Shown here: positions 29,057 through 41,814 of the stretch, one piece after another
How positions within the stretch are numbered: position 1 is the first letter of the stretch
Layout: every line of letters begins with the position of its first letter
Assembly (NCBI GenBank): GCA_030549205.1
Contig: JAUKTV010000011.1
Coordinates: 62,001-126,000 of the forward strand
Reading direction: 5' to 3'
From: Apiosordaria backusii
Taxonomy: Eukaryota; Ascomycota; Sordariomycetes; Sordariales; Lasiosphaeriaceae
Length of the DNA: 64,000 nucleotides
Position numbers and translations under genes: made by a program
The notes under the pieces: model-generated
Databases searched by the model: none
Told to the model about the DNA's origin: nothing
Seen by the model: only the letters and a program-made list of their open reading frames with translations

Positions 29057-29592
29057 ATTGCTGTATATGGCTTGAGAACCGAAGTATCTGAGTCCTATGG
29101 GGGTGGTAACGTCGTGGGTAGGTATATTACAGGGTCAAAATTGAATATATAATGATGCTTCAGTTCATGAGCAATGTCATATCGTCATTCGGTCTGATCT
29201 TCCTGATTTTATAACATATTAGGATGTCTTTATCTCCCTACAAGACTTGGGAGATGCTTGAAAATGGCATTGTCAAGTCTTTGGTGCACCTTTGACCTGC
29301 TAGACCACATCCTTTGTATCCTATCCAAAAATAGGGGATGGGCCGCTTCAGAAACAAAGAAACAGAAGACTCCCAGGTTCATCATAGCCAGTGGACAAGG
29401 GTTCGGAACTCTATGACGAGAGCCCAAAGTCTTTGTACGTAGTCCCATCTCTTGGAATAGGTTTCAAGGCCAGTATCGACACATATCAGACATCAAATGT
29501 CAGGAAAGAGAGTGGAAGACTTGTTACAACAAAGGAAACCAAAAGTTCGATTTAGACTGTCCAAAGAAAATACCTTGCATGCGATTTGCCGA
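29057..29592. other. Intergenic, no gene seen
   Basis: 536 bp between the RS-repeat gene start and the 3' end of lunapark. Nothing supported. Confidence 0.5.
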
Positions 29593-30797
29593 TTACTGCC
29601 CCTTGTTTCCTCTCTTCCTCACTGACAATTCCTGTGGCTCAGTTGCAGCATCCCGGTCAACTTCCACGATTTCGCTTGAGCTCCGGCCGCCTTCATCATC
29701 GGTAGTTCCGGCGATAGACTCGGCCCTTGTTCCTGTTCCTGTTCCTCTTCCTCCAAGAACTTCTTGCACGATGCGCTTCCCTTCATCGATCTCCCCATTG
29801 GTGGCCCCACAAGCCATGCACTTCCATTTTCCAAGCTCGGCTAACGATTTGGTGCCTGGTGGCGCTTGGCCATTGACGAGCCGGCACTTTGAGCAGATCA
29901 GAACGATCCTGTTCTTGGCAGCTGTCTCGTCTTCTCCCAGTAAAGTATCCAGGATGCGGTCGTACCAGTGCGCCTCGGGAGGAGGTGCCATCGTGGCGGG
30001 GGGATACTGTATGAATGGTGGAGGGGCTCTTCCGTCAAAGGCATTTGGGGCAAACTCGGCTGACTCGTCCATCATGGCGTTAGGGGGATGTTGGATGGGG
30101 GCTCCAAACACGGAACTTGCTTGTCTTGACTGCGGTGGGCCGGCACTAGAAGCCGGGCGGCGTTGAATGTTCGCTGTCGGTGGGGGCGGCAATCCCGTGC
30201 GGGCATGATGTCTGGGCTGTGGCTGCTCTTTCACGGGACCGGCGCCTTCGGCTTCCCGCTCCTCCTCGGCCTTCTTCTTGCTCTTCTTCTGCTTGGTATC
30301 GGACCCGCCGTACTTCTCGAGCAGCTCAAGCGTCGAATCGTACTTTGTCGCATCCTTGAGCTTCTGAATGGTTTTGGCGCGCTCCGTTTGGTAATCCTTA
30401 AGACGCGCGCCGAGTCTCTCGATGCGATAATCGAAGAAGATGGTTGTAATTGAGCGGACGAGCGAGATCAAGACCGGCCCTCCCGCCATGCCCGTCCATT
30501 CCCATGCGCCCATATTCTTGTACCCAACCACCAGCACCAACACGATCGCATAAACTAAGTAGGCGAACCCGATGTAGAGCGTACCCAACACCTTGATTCG
30601 TCTTGCTTTCGCACGGGATTGGTCGAGGCGAGTTTGTGTCGTAGTTATCTTTATCGATAGAGTAGAGAGCGCCTTTTCAAAGGAGGCCGTGGAGGAGTCG
30701 TCTCTCTGCGCAAACACCAGGTCAGCCAAGAACACCAGCGCAGGAAGGATCGCAAGCAAGTCCGGTAACTCACCCCCCATGGCCAGAGGGAAACCAT
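29593..30797 (-). CDS. Lunapark-family ER junction protein
   Basis: Two exons, 30797-30774 (MVSLWPWG) and 30705-29593, joined across a 68-nt GTGAGT...GCGCAG intron, give 378 aa. The short first exon matches the usual lunapark N-terminus (small exposed peptide then RDD..SFEKALSTLS). There are two hydrophobic segments (~45-68 and ~80-100) separated by a short loop, flanked by coiled coils. The Pro-rich middle is followed by the hallmark C-terminal zinc ribbon CSKC ... CMAC (~290-315), and the tail is acidic and phosphorylatable. Lunapark/Lnp1 is an ER membrane protein that stabilises three-way tubule junctions. The gene is divergent from golgin imh1, with ~1.07 kb between the starts. Confidence 0.93.
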
Positions 30798-31862
30798 GGC
30801 GAAGAAGAAGAAGAGGAAGAAGTGCTGTGGATTCGTGATGGCTGTAACGTCGTGTCTGTATGGCTGTTCGTCGGAGCTGCGTTTGCGCGAAAGGGGGAGA
30901 GTTGGAAAGGTAAAATTATTGTTTTTGGCAGAGAGCGTAAGAAAGGAAAGAAATAAAGTTGGGAGTGGCAAAGACAAACTCGTAAGAAATTGTCGGCCTC
31001 GACAGCAAGGACTCCGCCAAGAAGAGTTTGTTGCGACAATTTGTTTTTCGTATCGCCCACCCGAGGCTGTCAGCTGCGAACTTGTGAAAGATGACAGCAC
31101 TAAGAAAGGAGCTTCAGGGTCAGACTTTCCAGGGTGCTGTGGAGAGCTGGCGCACGGTGACCTCATTTACTCTCTATGACAATACCCGTTAATTGCATAG
31201 CTATGTGCAACCGCCAGGTACCAAGCTTTCTGGGTTAAGTTGACTTGGCCAAAGGCTTCTATCTATTTAACGTGAACATCTCTGCTTTCTTTTTGACGAG
31301 TTAAGAATTCATTGGCATTGGGCTTGAGAACCACTACCCAACGCTGGCCAGTTCGAGACTGTAGAGAATATCGTTCTATCCAGTAAAACGCTCTACCCCG
31401 CATAACAAGATGGATGCCGCCGGCAATCCCTACTTCCTCCCGACGATCCCTGCGCGGCCTAAAATCCCAGGGCTCGTCAGGGCGTCCTTGGCAGGCTCCG
31501 AGCTGCTGCTGAAAGCTGGCGCTGGCTGACATGGCTCAACTGCAAAAACGAAGAACGAAACAAGCCGTTGCGCCACCACGGAAACAGAAACATGTCAACG
31601 GCCATTGAATAGAACGGGAGTTAAATCTTTACATAGTTTTGGTCCAGTATTACTTTTCTCTTCGCTCTCCGCTCGTTACCCTTTTCTACTCATCGTACCG
31701 AGCCCAAAGCAAGCGATCCTTGTGCTGCGACGCTGACCACGACGGAACCTTTGTCTGTGCAGTTGCAGGACAACTTGACAGCTCGCGCTCTCTTCCGTGT
31801 CTCCGCTGAGACAATTTTGGTGTCTTTTCTGTTGGCTGGGCTACCGGCGGCCTTGACTCAAC
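30798..31862. promoter_or_regulatory. Divergent intergenic region of lunapark and golgin genes
   Basis: About 1.07 kb between the two start codons, holding the 5' UTRs and presumably a shared promoter. No additional gene is convincing. The section at 31600-31750 is CT-rich, as expected of a fungal 5' UTR. Individual factor sites were not identified. Confidence 0.5.
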
Positions 31863-34800
31863 ATGTTCCAGGTCAGTTGCAACGTCTGCCCCATTCCACT
31901 AACTCCACGAAACGGCCAAGTCTGACAATGGAGCACTTGCAGAGACTGAAAGGAGCAATCGACCGAACCATCGCAGAGGAACAAGCCAGACAACGCGCTT
32001 CTCTCGAGTCGCAACCCCAGGCTTCTGGAAGCGCTCCTGCGCGGAGATCGCGCTCATCGAGTGGTGCAGGCACCCATTCTCCAGCCCGAAGACCGCGTCC
32101 AGCAGCGAAGGATACCACGAGCCGAGAAGGAGGCGGCGCCGCAAATCCCGATCCTGCCGTATTCGAGGCCGCATTTGCAATTGACGATACCGACGACACC
32201 GCAACGCCTTCGAGAACCGCAACCCCGATGTCGACAGATCCAGAAAAGGGAAAGGAGTTGGGGGTGATTCCGGAAATGAGGCCCGATGCTGTTTCGTCCA
32301 AGACGGTCTCGGAGAAGAATGGACAAGGCACAGATGCTTCGTCGATCTCGGAGAAGAGGTCGATGGACTCTTCGGCTGCGCCGTCTATTGCTTCCGAACT
32401 GCCCCCTGAGGTCCGCGCCAAGTTGAGGAAGCTCGAGAGGCTCGAGAAGGCATATCCGGAACTGCTGCGATCCTACCGAATTGCGCATGGCCGGGTCATG
32501 CTAATCGAGCCGTTCGAGAAGACACTGAAGGAGAACACACCGTTGACCTCCATTGCCGAACCACAGGCTCTTGTCGAGTACCTTAATCAGGTTAACCTCA
32601 AGAGTGACATGGTCATGGAGGAGTTGAAGCGTGTCACTACCGAAAAGGATTCCCACAAGAAAAAAGCAGACGAGGCCGAAAAGCAACTTGTCGCTCTTAA
32701 TAACGAACTTTCCAAGAAGACCACCGATACTGAGCAGGAGGTTGCCGCTCTCAAGGAGGAGATTGCTGCCCTTAAGGCCGACAAACCAGTGACCTCACCC
32801 ACTGACAAAAAGAGGGTCTCCGAGGAGGCCAAGGCTGGAGAGAGCTCACGAGAAGACGGCGAGAGCCAATCATTTTTCTCTTACGACAATGAGATCCCAC
32901 AACTGCAGGCCGAGGTTGAAAAGAAGACGGAGCTTATCGAAAAACTTGAGACTGAGGTTCGCACCTTGAAGGAGGAGCTGAATGCGGCCAAGGATCACAG
33001 TGCCGGTTTAGTAGAGAGCCTGGAAACAGCTATGCGGGAACTGAGCGAATCCAAGGATGCTGCCGCTTTGAAGGACTCTTTTGAAGCACAGCTCACCGCT
33101 AGGAACACCGAGATTGAGACATTGACAGAGCGTGCAAACAAAGCGAGGGCCACCATCAAAGAGCTTGAAGCACAAGTGGAACAAGGCAAAGAGACTATCA
33201 AGGAAAAGGAGACTAAGCTTTCTTCCATGTCGAGCCGCAGCAAGGACCTGGAGAAAGAGTTGAAGACGATCACTGAGGCAAAGGAGAATCTCGACACCAA
33301 GATTCAGGGTTTGACTTCCGAAATCCAGACACTGAAGAAGGCCAAGGCACAAGACGAAGCCAAGATTGAGGATCTGGACAGGAAATTGCAGAAGGCTGCT
33401 GCGAGTCCAGCCCTCGCACCTGCCCCTGCTGCCGCTGTCCCAGCTACTAACGCGCCGCAACCTGGAGCGGGTGGTGGCAAGAAGAAGAACAATAAGAAAA
33501 AGAAGAAGGGCGGCGCCGGTGGTGGGGCGGCTCATGTTGAAGCTGCCCCAAGCGAAGCGTCAGCCGTAGAACAGCCCCCCTCTTCACCATTGCTCGGGCC
33601 ATCCACCGAGGAGTTGCAAACGGAGTTGGCGCGCCTTCAAGAAGAGTTGGCTGAAAAGGACCAGCGGATCGAGAGGCTATCAAAGCAACGGAAGACGGAA
33701 GAGGACCTTCGTGAAGAGATTGAGAACCTTCAGGAGAACTTGATGACCATTGGCCACGACCATGTTGAAGCAAAGCAGAGGATCAAGGAACTGGAGGCCG
33801 AGAAGAGGGAGCTCAAGGAACGCATTGCAGAACTCGAAAAGGAGGTGGAGACCGCTGCCGCTGGGGCTCAACTGAACACCAAGCTTCAAGGCGAGCACGA
33901 ATCGCTGAAGCAAGAGTTTGACGATCTCAAGATGAAGTCCTCAACCTTGCAGTCTGATTTGGCTGCTGCACAGCAGCTTGCGCAGACCAGATACAAGGAC
34001 CTCACTGACCTTCGGGAGATGCTTCAGAAGGCCCAGCCTGAGCTTAAGAGCCTCAGGCAAGAGTCGGCCTTACTGAAGACAACCAAGGAAGAACTTGCAG
34101 CCAAGACGGCCGAGCTGCGCAACCTTGAGAAGCGAGAGAGGGATCTCAAGACAGAGCTCACCCGGGCACAGCGTCTTGCGACGGACCGTGAGGCTGAGAT
34201 TAAGACTCTGCACGAAAAGGTGTCTCAAGAGACAAATGCTCGTCTCAAGTTGGAAGACGAGCGGCGCGTTGCTGGTCGTGACCTCCGCCGCTCGGAAGCC
34301 GAGAAGGTTGAGATCTCGGCCAGGGAAGAAAAAGTATCTAGGGAATTGCAGCGAGTGCAGGAGGAAGCATCCAAACTCCGCCCACGCATTGGCCAGCTCG
34401 AAGATGAACTCAACAGATTAAGAAAAGAGCAGGCTGCCCTCCGGGAAGAGGTCAAGGCCAAGACAAACCAATACTCTAGCGCACAGAGCCTCATTGGCAG
34501 CATGCGCGATGAGACGGCGGAATTGCGCTTGCAGCTCAAGGAGAGTCTGTCTCAGGTAGAAAACCTTGAGGAGGAACTTACTGATACACGCAAGATGCTA
34601 GACGAGCGCACTCGCGATACTGATACGATGCGCAAGCTCCTCGCCGGAGCTGATGAGCGCGCCGAGAGCAGATTACACGAGATGCGCAGTAAGATGGAGG
34701 CTGCTATCGAGGAGCGAGACCGTCTGGAAGACGAGTCCTCGTCCCTCGCCCGCCGCAAATCGCGGGAGACAGAAGAACTGAAGCAAAAGGTTCGCGACTT

Positions 34801-35389
34801 GGAGCGGGAAGTGAAGGAGCTCACCAGCGAAAAGGACAGCCTCGAGCGCGAGGAGCGCGAGTGGCGCCGTAGGAGGCAGGAACTGGAAGCCATCGAAGAG
34901 AGGGCCGAGACCGAGGTCAGCGAGATGCGCACTACCGTCTCCAACCTCCGCTCCACCCTTGATGCATCCGAGCTGCAGGTGCGGGAGCACGAGAGGAAAG
35001 CGACGGAGCTACGTCGGGCACTGGACGATTACCGGTTGAGGTATGACAAGTTGAACAAGGAGGTCAAGACGCTGCAAGCCAAGTTGTCGTCGGCCGCGGC
35101 GAGCCCCAGCAGGACCTCGCAGGACTCGACTCGTTCTGGCAGCGTTAATGGAGCGGGCAGCGCGGACGCGATGTACCTGAAGACGATTTTGCTGCAGTTT
35201 TTGGAGCAGAAGGATAATAGGCTGAGGGCTCAGTTGGTACCGGTGCTTGGGAAGTTACTCAAGTTTGACAAGTAAGTCTATTTTCTACTTTCGTGCGATA
35301 TGCTGGTTATTGCTGCTAACCACGGTTTTCTCTGTAGGTCTGACGAGCAAAAGTGGCTCGCCGCTATCCAGCATATCAACAACAGGTAA
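31863..35389 (+). CDS. GRIP-domain golgin, Imh1-like
   Basis: Exons 31863-31871 (only MFQ), 31943-35271 and 35338-35389 give 1129 aa. The nine-base first exon is supported by the GTCAGT...TTGCAG intron and by the resulting N-terminus MFQRLKGAIDRTIAEEQA, typical of fungal golgins. An upstream in-frame extension exists only because the intron lacks stops. Residues ~1-200 are Ser/Pro-rich, with nearly continuous coiled coil from ~195 to the end, broken by a Gly/Lys linker (KKKNNKKKKKGG, ~530). The C-terminal GRIP domain (YLKTILLQFLEQKDNR ... LVPVLGKLLKFDK) binds Arl1-GTP on trans-Golgi membranes in this family. The last intron splits Lys in KFDK and the protein ends AAIQHINNR. The role is vesicle tethering at the trans-Golgi. 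Confidence 0.93.
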
Positions 35390-38329
35390 CCTTCACAGCC
35401 TCAAAGCATGGGGGTGGGCAGGCAAACGCACATCCTTTTTTTTTCTTTTTACCTTGTACTTTTAGGCTTATACAGTTGGTTATCTCTCCGACCGTACACC
35501 CCAACTGGTGGGAGGCACCGAGATGAATTGTAGGATAATGAAAATGCCATGGCCATACAGGGACCGTCATGTGTCACATCTTGATATCTCTACCGACCAG
35601 CTTGCATCTCGTTTGCCATACCCTGTCGGATGCCGCGGCAGGCAATCCTGCATCAAACTGGTTGTTGGGTTGGAGGATGAACCTGCTGACCATCTTTCTT
35701 ATGTACCAAAGTGGAGAATAGGGGGATATCTTACACGCAGCTGAGGGATGACAACAGAACAATACGGACGGTCCGACTCTGGGGCTCGGATGGCCTCAAC
35801 AAGTCAACAAGCGAAGTCGATGGAGTATTGGGCAGAATATGTCGTGTAACTCGGCCGTATTGGCGGCGTTGTGTTTCGAGCACTGCTCTACGCTGATCGG
35901 CTTCAACCCTCTCAGGATGGACGTCCAAGGTACGAGATACTCGGAGGGTAACCACAGGGGTTTCGAGACAGCATTATCCGCCAGCGCTTAGAGATTATGT
36001 CGTTGCGAAAATACCCCATGATGCACCAGCCCGGATGAGGCCATTTCCTTGACCTCTTCCTGAACCAGCACGGTGACTCATGCACCATTCCGTCTGAACC
36101 AAAAAAAGGCCAAGACAGGTAACTGAAGGCGGGCACCATGTTGACGTTGGGTCAGGCTTAGGTGACCAACGAGATTGTCCGAACCACGACCAAGCAGATG
36201 AATCAGCGCCATAGCTCGTAGAGTGAGGTAATCTGGTGTGAACCAAGGAGCGCAACTCGGCTTCCGCCGGTTCAAAGCTCTCATACCGTTCAGCAGCACA
36301 CCGAACTGAAGAAAACACGGGTCAGGTATACAGCGTCAGTGAGCTAGTTATGCGATGCAAAGGATTGGCTAGGCTTGACGGTAGGATCGAAGATGGTGTA
36401 TGCTTGGCCAGGCCCATGCAGACGTACGTTCACCCGATGCGATAGCCGCCAGGGATACCTCTGCCAGGGATACCTCAGTGGAAGAAGCAAACAATCTTGC
36501 TTAAGATATCATTTGACCAGGGCAGCTGACTCTTCCACCACTGGCACTCTTCGGGGGGAGGGGCAGAGCTCCGCAAGGCTTGCCTTTGATGGTCATACAG
36601 CTCCTCGAAACATATGTGAGAGGGGTTGGATTCTCGTGGACAGCCGGCTCCCTTCGCATGCTACCCGTCCATCCTGGTGTTATCTGCAACTTCGGTCTGT
36701 CAAGTACTGGGGTTGCCGGAACGAAAAACACGATAAACGATGATCTTGGGTCTAGAGCTCCTTCCATTGGAACCTTGAAGTCGCTGATCAGCCCATTTTG
36801 ACGTCCTTGAAGACCGGTACCATTGAACCACTGGAGCCGGTATCAACGCTGAATAAGGCTGGCATGGTTCACAACTGCTACCTAGATCCGCGAGGGACTG
36901 TTGATCCGAGTCACCTCACCAGCTAGTGCAGACGGCGGGGGTATCGAAAGGAGGCAAGAGCCTCCCGCGCTCGCACAGTTCATCTGACTTCCCACTTCCC
37001 GGTTGGGTTCCACAAGCCAGCTGGTGCTGCATTGTTCTCTACCCTCCCATCTCTTTTCTCTTGGTCAATGGACTGCTTTCCTGAACGAACCCACGAATCA
37101 TCAACCAACGAGCAGCCCCACCAATCACACCCTGGACGAGCATGAAGGTCTATTGAAGCCATCCTCACTTGGCTGCAACCCCACCAGGCTCATAGAGGGA
37201 TGGTTTTGCATGTTGAGACAGACCCTAGCCAGGCCACGCACACACGCTCGTAAGCAATTTGAGCGAAGCGGAAGCTGCCACGGGCCGGAGCTGGCGGGAA
37301 CTAAGTAAAAGAGCCTGCCGTCAAGGAGACTGTCGTGCCATTCACGAAGTCAAAGGAAAGGACAGGGTCAGTATCTACATCGTACCGTGTACACTACAGA
37401 TACGGGACTCGGGACTGACCTCTTTCCTTCCCTATCTAGTAAGTGCCACACGGATTCCCGCCGTGTCTCCGTCACGGCATCTGTCACGATCCATCCACCC
37501 CACGTTGCACGACCGAGCACAGGCGGGTCAACAGCCCAGTGAGATCCAGAGGGGGAGATGCTGCCCACGAGGAGCAAGGGTCCGGACACAGCAACAGGAG
37601 GCGGCAAACATCACGCTAGTGGGCGGATAGCTACATGAGACCTCGGGATCTCGATGCCGACCCGGCAGTCTGGAAAGGTTGGGACCGTGACCGACGTCCA
37701 CCCGCCTTGGCCTCGCGCCCAGCCTTCTGCTTTTTCTCGCTGATTTGGTCTATTTTTGTTCCTTCTTTGGGCGGCTCGCCTGACCGGAAGAAAACAAAGC
37801 CCACAGCTTCGCGGATGCACGGTGTGGGAGCCGCAGAGTGCGTTTGCTATGCATGCCTTGTCCTCTGTCAGCTGCAGGTATGGAAGCCTTCCGGCTTTCC
37901 GCGCGGGTTATGGAGGGACGGAACCTTCTGCTATTGCTCAGCCTTCCGGCAAGTCCGCTGCTACGCTCTCCAATCGACAACAGATTCGGCATCGCGTCCA
38001 CTACTACCCCCGGAATGGGGCGATTAGCTACCCTTGTCACCGTGTTGGTGACGGCTTCAGATGGATACACAAGAGGATGATGTGTGCAATGGACACGTTG
38101 ATCTGGCTCGATCGTCATGGCAGGCAAGGTGCCTGTGTGAATACCTGCTCGAGACTAACGCCGCAAATTACCGATGGCCTACAGGAGCCGAAGTCTAGAG
38201 GCACTCGATGATCATGATATATCTGGGCACTGAGCGAGCTTTCATGGCCAGCCTCCCTGGCTCCTCAATAATGTGTATTTCAACAACCTTGAGAACTTTA
38301 CTCACGTGAAGAGCTGATACATCACAACA
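35390..38329. other. 2.9-kb region without a recognisable gene
   Basis: GC-normal, non-RIP sequence. Many overlapping short frames on both strands, none with motifs or a continuous splice structure. The right end must contain the promoter of the homogentisate dioxygenase-like gene. A short direct repeat (CCAGGGATACCTC) occurs twice at about 36450-36476. It could hold a non-coding transcript or a very diverged gene, but I see no positive evidence. Confidence 0.45.
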
Positions 38330-40074
38330 ATGTCCTTCCAACGACCCCCGATATGCTCGAGAAATGTCACCGATTCTCACGACCCCTACAAGTACCAGTT
38401 TGGGTTTGGAAACCATCATGCCACCGAGGCAATACCAGGTGCCCTCCCTCCTCACGGCACTAACCTTCCTCAGAAAGCCAAATATGGGCTCTTCGCCGAG
38501 CACCTGAATGGCACTTCATTCATCTCGTCGAGAGCCATGGTCTCCAACGTGTTTGTTCAGCCCTGACAATCTTTTGGGTTCGCCTCCTAACATCTTTCAA
38601 TGCAGATGGATGTATCGTGGAAAGCCAGCAGCGGCCCATCAACCGCCAATTAATGGGGAGGGTGAGCACCATGTACGGTTCTTATTCCCCCTGAAACTTG
38701 GAATTCGTTCTGATGAGCTTTTCGCAGATTGAATCCTGTTTTCTACCCACAAACCCGAACGTTGCCTTCACGCCACTTCCCTACACGTGGGGCCCTCTTG
38801 CAAGCGATGGATCATCGAATTCAACTGTGGCCCGCAAATTCACCTTTGTTCAAGGTTTGAGAACCATTGGGGGCCATGGGGATGCCACCCTCAAAGAAGG
38901 TCTCGCAGTTCATCAGTACAGTTTCAACAAGGACATGGACCGCGAGGTCTTTTCCAACCACGATGGAGAACTTTTGTTGGTACCACAACATGGCACATTG
39001 GATATTAAAACCGAATTGGGCAACCTTCTTGTCAAGCCGGGTATGATTGCTGTTCTTCCTGCGGGCATCCGGTTCTCAGTCAACGTCACCCGTGCCTTCG
39101 GGGGTGAGGAGTCAGAAATCAAAGCCACTGGTTACGCGTTAGATGTTTTCGGGACTCGATACGCACTGCCCGACCTGGGTGTGTTGGGTGCAAACGGCCT
39201 GGCTCATGACCGAGACTTTGAATACCCAGTCGCAGCATTTGACCTCGAGACCGATGATGACGACAGACCGTTTCGTGTTACCATCAAGTTGGCTGGGAAA
39301 CTGTTTTCTTACACACAGCCACACACTCCTTTTGACGTGGTGGCATGGCATGGGAAATATGCGCCATATCGATATGACTTGTCACGATTTTGTCACTTGA
39401 CGGCGAACACGGACCAGCTAGACCCGACCTCTTACTGTGTCTTGACAGCTCCGAGCAAATGGCCCGGTGTGAGCTTGGTGGACTTTTGCATCTTTGGTGA
39501 CAAGTGGGCGGTCTCGAAGAATACGCTCCGGATACCGTACTATCACCGCAATATCGCAACGGAATTATGTGGTGTTATTCGTGGCCAGTACAAAGGTAGT
39601 GTCAGACCACTTGAGGTGGGAGGACTTACTTTTGAACAAAGTTACATGCCACATGGAGAGACGTATGAAGCGCACATCAAAGCTAGTGAGGCCGCCAATG
39701 ATCCTGTGAAACTCGAGGGGTCTCTTTGTAAGTGTAAATGCTTATCCGAAGCATCCGAGATGAGTAGTGTTGGCTAATACTGGTGACAATAGTCTTCATG
39801 TTCAATGTCTCGGCACACCTTGCTTTGACAAGATGGGCGATGGCGGAGCACCCTGACATTCGACGTGAGTGATTGAGGCTTCATTGCATCTCAATATGGA
39901 ATTTCGCTGCTGACACATGAACTAGTTGAACGGCCCGGTATCTGGGATTCGATGCAGAATCACTTTCTCCATCACCTCAAAGAAGCTAAGGGTTTATCAG
40001 ATGCGAACAGCCATCAAACCTTGACTCCTCCCAAGAGCCCTGATGGGCGTATGTTGATCGATAGTGGCTCCTAG
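38330..40074 (+). CDS. Homogentisate 1,2-dioxygenase-like protein, divergent paralogue
   Basis: Five exons (38330-38550, 38606-38672, 38728-39727, 39793-39864, 39926-40074) give 502 aa. It has the family landmarks in order: KYQFGFGNHH near the N-terminus, GLFAEHLNGTSF, ANGLAHDRDF, VAWHGKYAPYRYDL (~305), LTAPSKWPG, IPYYHRNIATELCGVIRG (~366) and MPHGETYEAH (~408). The catalytic His of WHGKY and the iron ligands His (YYHRN), Glu (TELCG) and His (MPHG) are all kept, so it should bind iron. Homogentisate dioxygenase opens the homogentisate ring in Phe/Tyr catabolism. Around these motifs the sequence is clearly less conserved than in usual fungal housekeeping enzymes, and no other Tyr-catabolism gene is nearby, so it may be a second copy with a different aromatic substrate. 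It lies ~0.5 kb from a RIP-mutated transposon. Confidence 0.85.
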
Positions 40075-40581
40075 CCATCGGGTCACCTGTGCGCAGCGGA
40101 TGTCGGGTATTGTTCCCGCGGCGATTCAGGAAATGTTTTTTTGGGATTTGTCTGTCAAAAAGCACCTGAGCGGTTGAAGCCACTGCTTCTTCACAGCAAG
40201 CCTCTGAGATATTGAATTTATGATGGAACCAAGGACTTAGTATCAACTTGGCGTTGCATTCCTGTCCGCATATCCACAATGTCCGATTATACAAGCCCCC
40301 AAGCCCCCACCAACAGCACAAGCCCGGCGCCTCGGAATCCTTGAGTTGTGAGACGTGTCTGGCGCGTTAGCAAAGCTACTCCCTTGTATTATCGTATTAA
40401 CCACTAGCGGATAATACTTCAAGTCCTGATTCAACCTTTTAGAGTGCCCAATGTCCCAACTGATGCACAGTGCGGTCATCGCATGATTCGTTGTTGTTGG
40501 CGATTGGAGATCCAAACATCCACTCTCACTCCGCTCCCTCCCGACAAGCTATCAAGGTTACACAAGATCTTACTGACATCA
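40075..40581. other. Intergenic between the dioxygenase gene and the transposon
   Basis: About 500 bp of normal composition up to the left TIR. Nothing supported. Confidence 0.5.
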
Positions 40582-40663
40582 CTGTGCGTTGTAAACGGGA
40601 GTTCTAAAAATCCAATTTGGTTTTTTTGGGTCCCAACTACCTATACCGTTAGGGCCATTAAAT
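40582..40663 (+). repeat. Left 82-bp TIR
   Basis: Pairs with the reverse complement of 45323-45404. The mismatches are mostly T on this side opposite C on the other, as expected from C to T mutation. Confidence 0.8.
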
Positions 40664-41814
40664 TTACGAAAATTGAATAAAACTTCTAACTACCGTAGTT
40701 TTCAAGCTATTTCTATACTTAAAATAGCTTTAAGAATTTAATTTTTTTTACCTTTAAAAGCCTTTAAGAGCCTCTATATAGCCATTGTTTTAAATTGTTA
40801 TAAACAGCCGAAATCAATTCTTAAACGTTTAGATTATTTAGTTTATTAAATACCGTTTAAATAACGGTACTACGGTCTTATAGTTTAGTTCTTCTATATT
40901 AATATTACTGTTATTATTTTAATAGCTTTAAAAAAGAAGCTTTCAGTTAAATGGCCTTAAGCTAATATTAAAATATTTAAGTTTAAAGATACTTTAGCTT
41001 TTAATTTACTTAATAGTATTTAAATAGTATTAAAGTTTAAACTTTTTTAAAGTATTACGATTAAAAGCTAAGTTACTGTTACTTTTACTTTTACTTCCGG
41101 TCCTTTAACTTTTTTATTTAGAATCTAGATTAAATTTAAAATACTAAACGGTTTTAGTAAAGTTAGTAATAATAGTAATATTAAAGATACTGCTAATAAT
41201 TAACTATAAAGCTATAGTAAATCCTTTACTTTTACTATTATTATTATTATTATTATAGATTTAAATTCCTAAGTAAAGTCTACAGCTTCTATTTCCTTTA
41301 ATTAAAATACTAAAGAGTATTATAATTTAAAGAAGTTACCGATATTTAAATAACTAAAGGTCTATAGTAAGTTTGCTACTATTGTAATTTATAATAGTAC
41401 CTTTACTTTAAATAAACTATCTATAAAGAAGTAAAAAAGTTTGGTTACCTTTAATAAGTTAATAAAGCTAAAGGCTACTTTTTTTTAAAAGCCTACTATT
41501 AATAAAGTTAAAGATTCTTAAATACTGTCTTTTAAGCCTATATACCGTCTGACCTTTTTAATAACTATACTGTCGTTATTGCTAAAGCTGCTTACTTCTG
41601 AATTAATTTAAGTCTAAATAATAGCTATATTAAGATAGATTAATACTGTATTTTTCTACTAATTTAAATTACCGCTTCCGCTTTCTTTTATTTATACTAC
41701 TTTAAAAAGGCTTACTGTAAATAAAAAGCCTAGTACTACCTTAATATTAAAAATCTATATTTTAAAAAAAGGCTTAGATTAAAAGGTTCTTAATTTTATA
41801 AAATACGTTAGGTT

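Noticed and set aside
36375..36743. 122-codon plus frame in the gene-poor region
   Set aside because: No motif or homology recognised, and competing frames on the other strand are of similar size.
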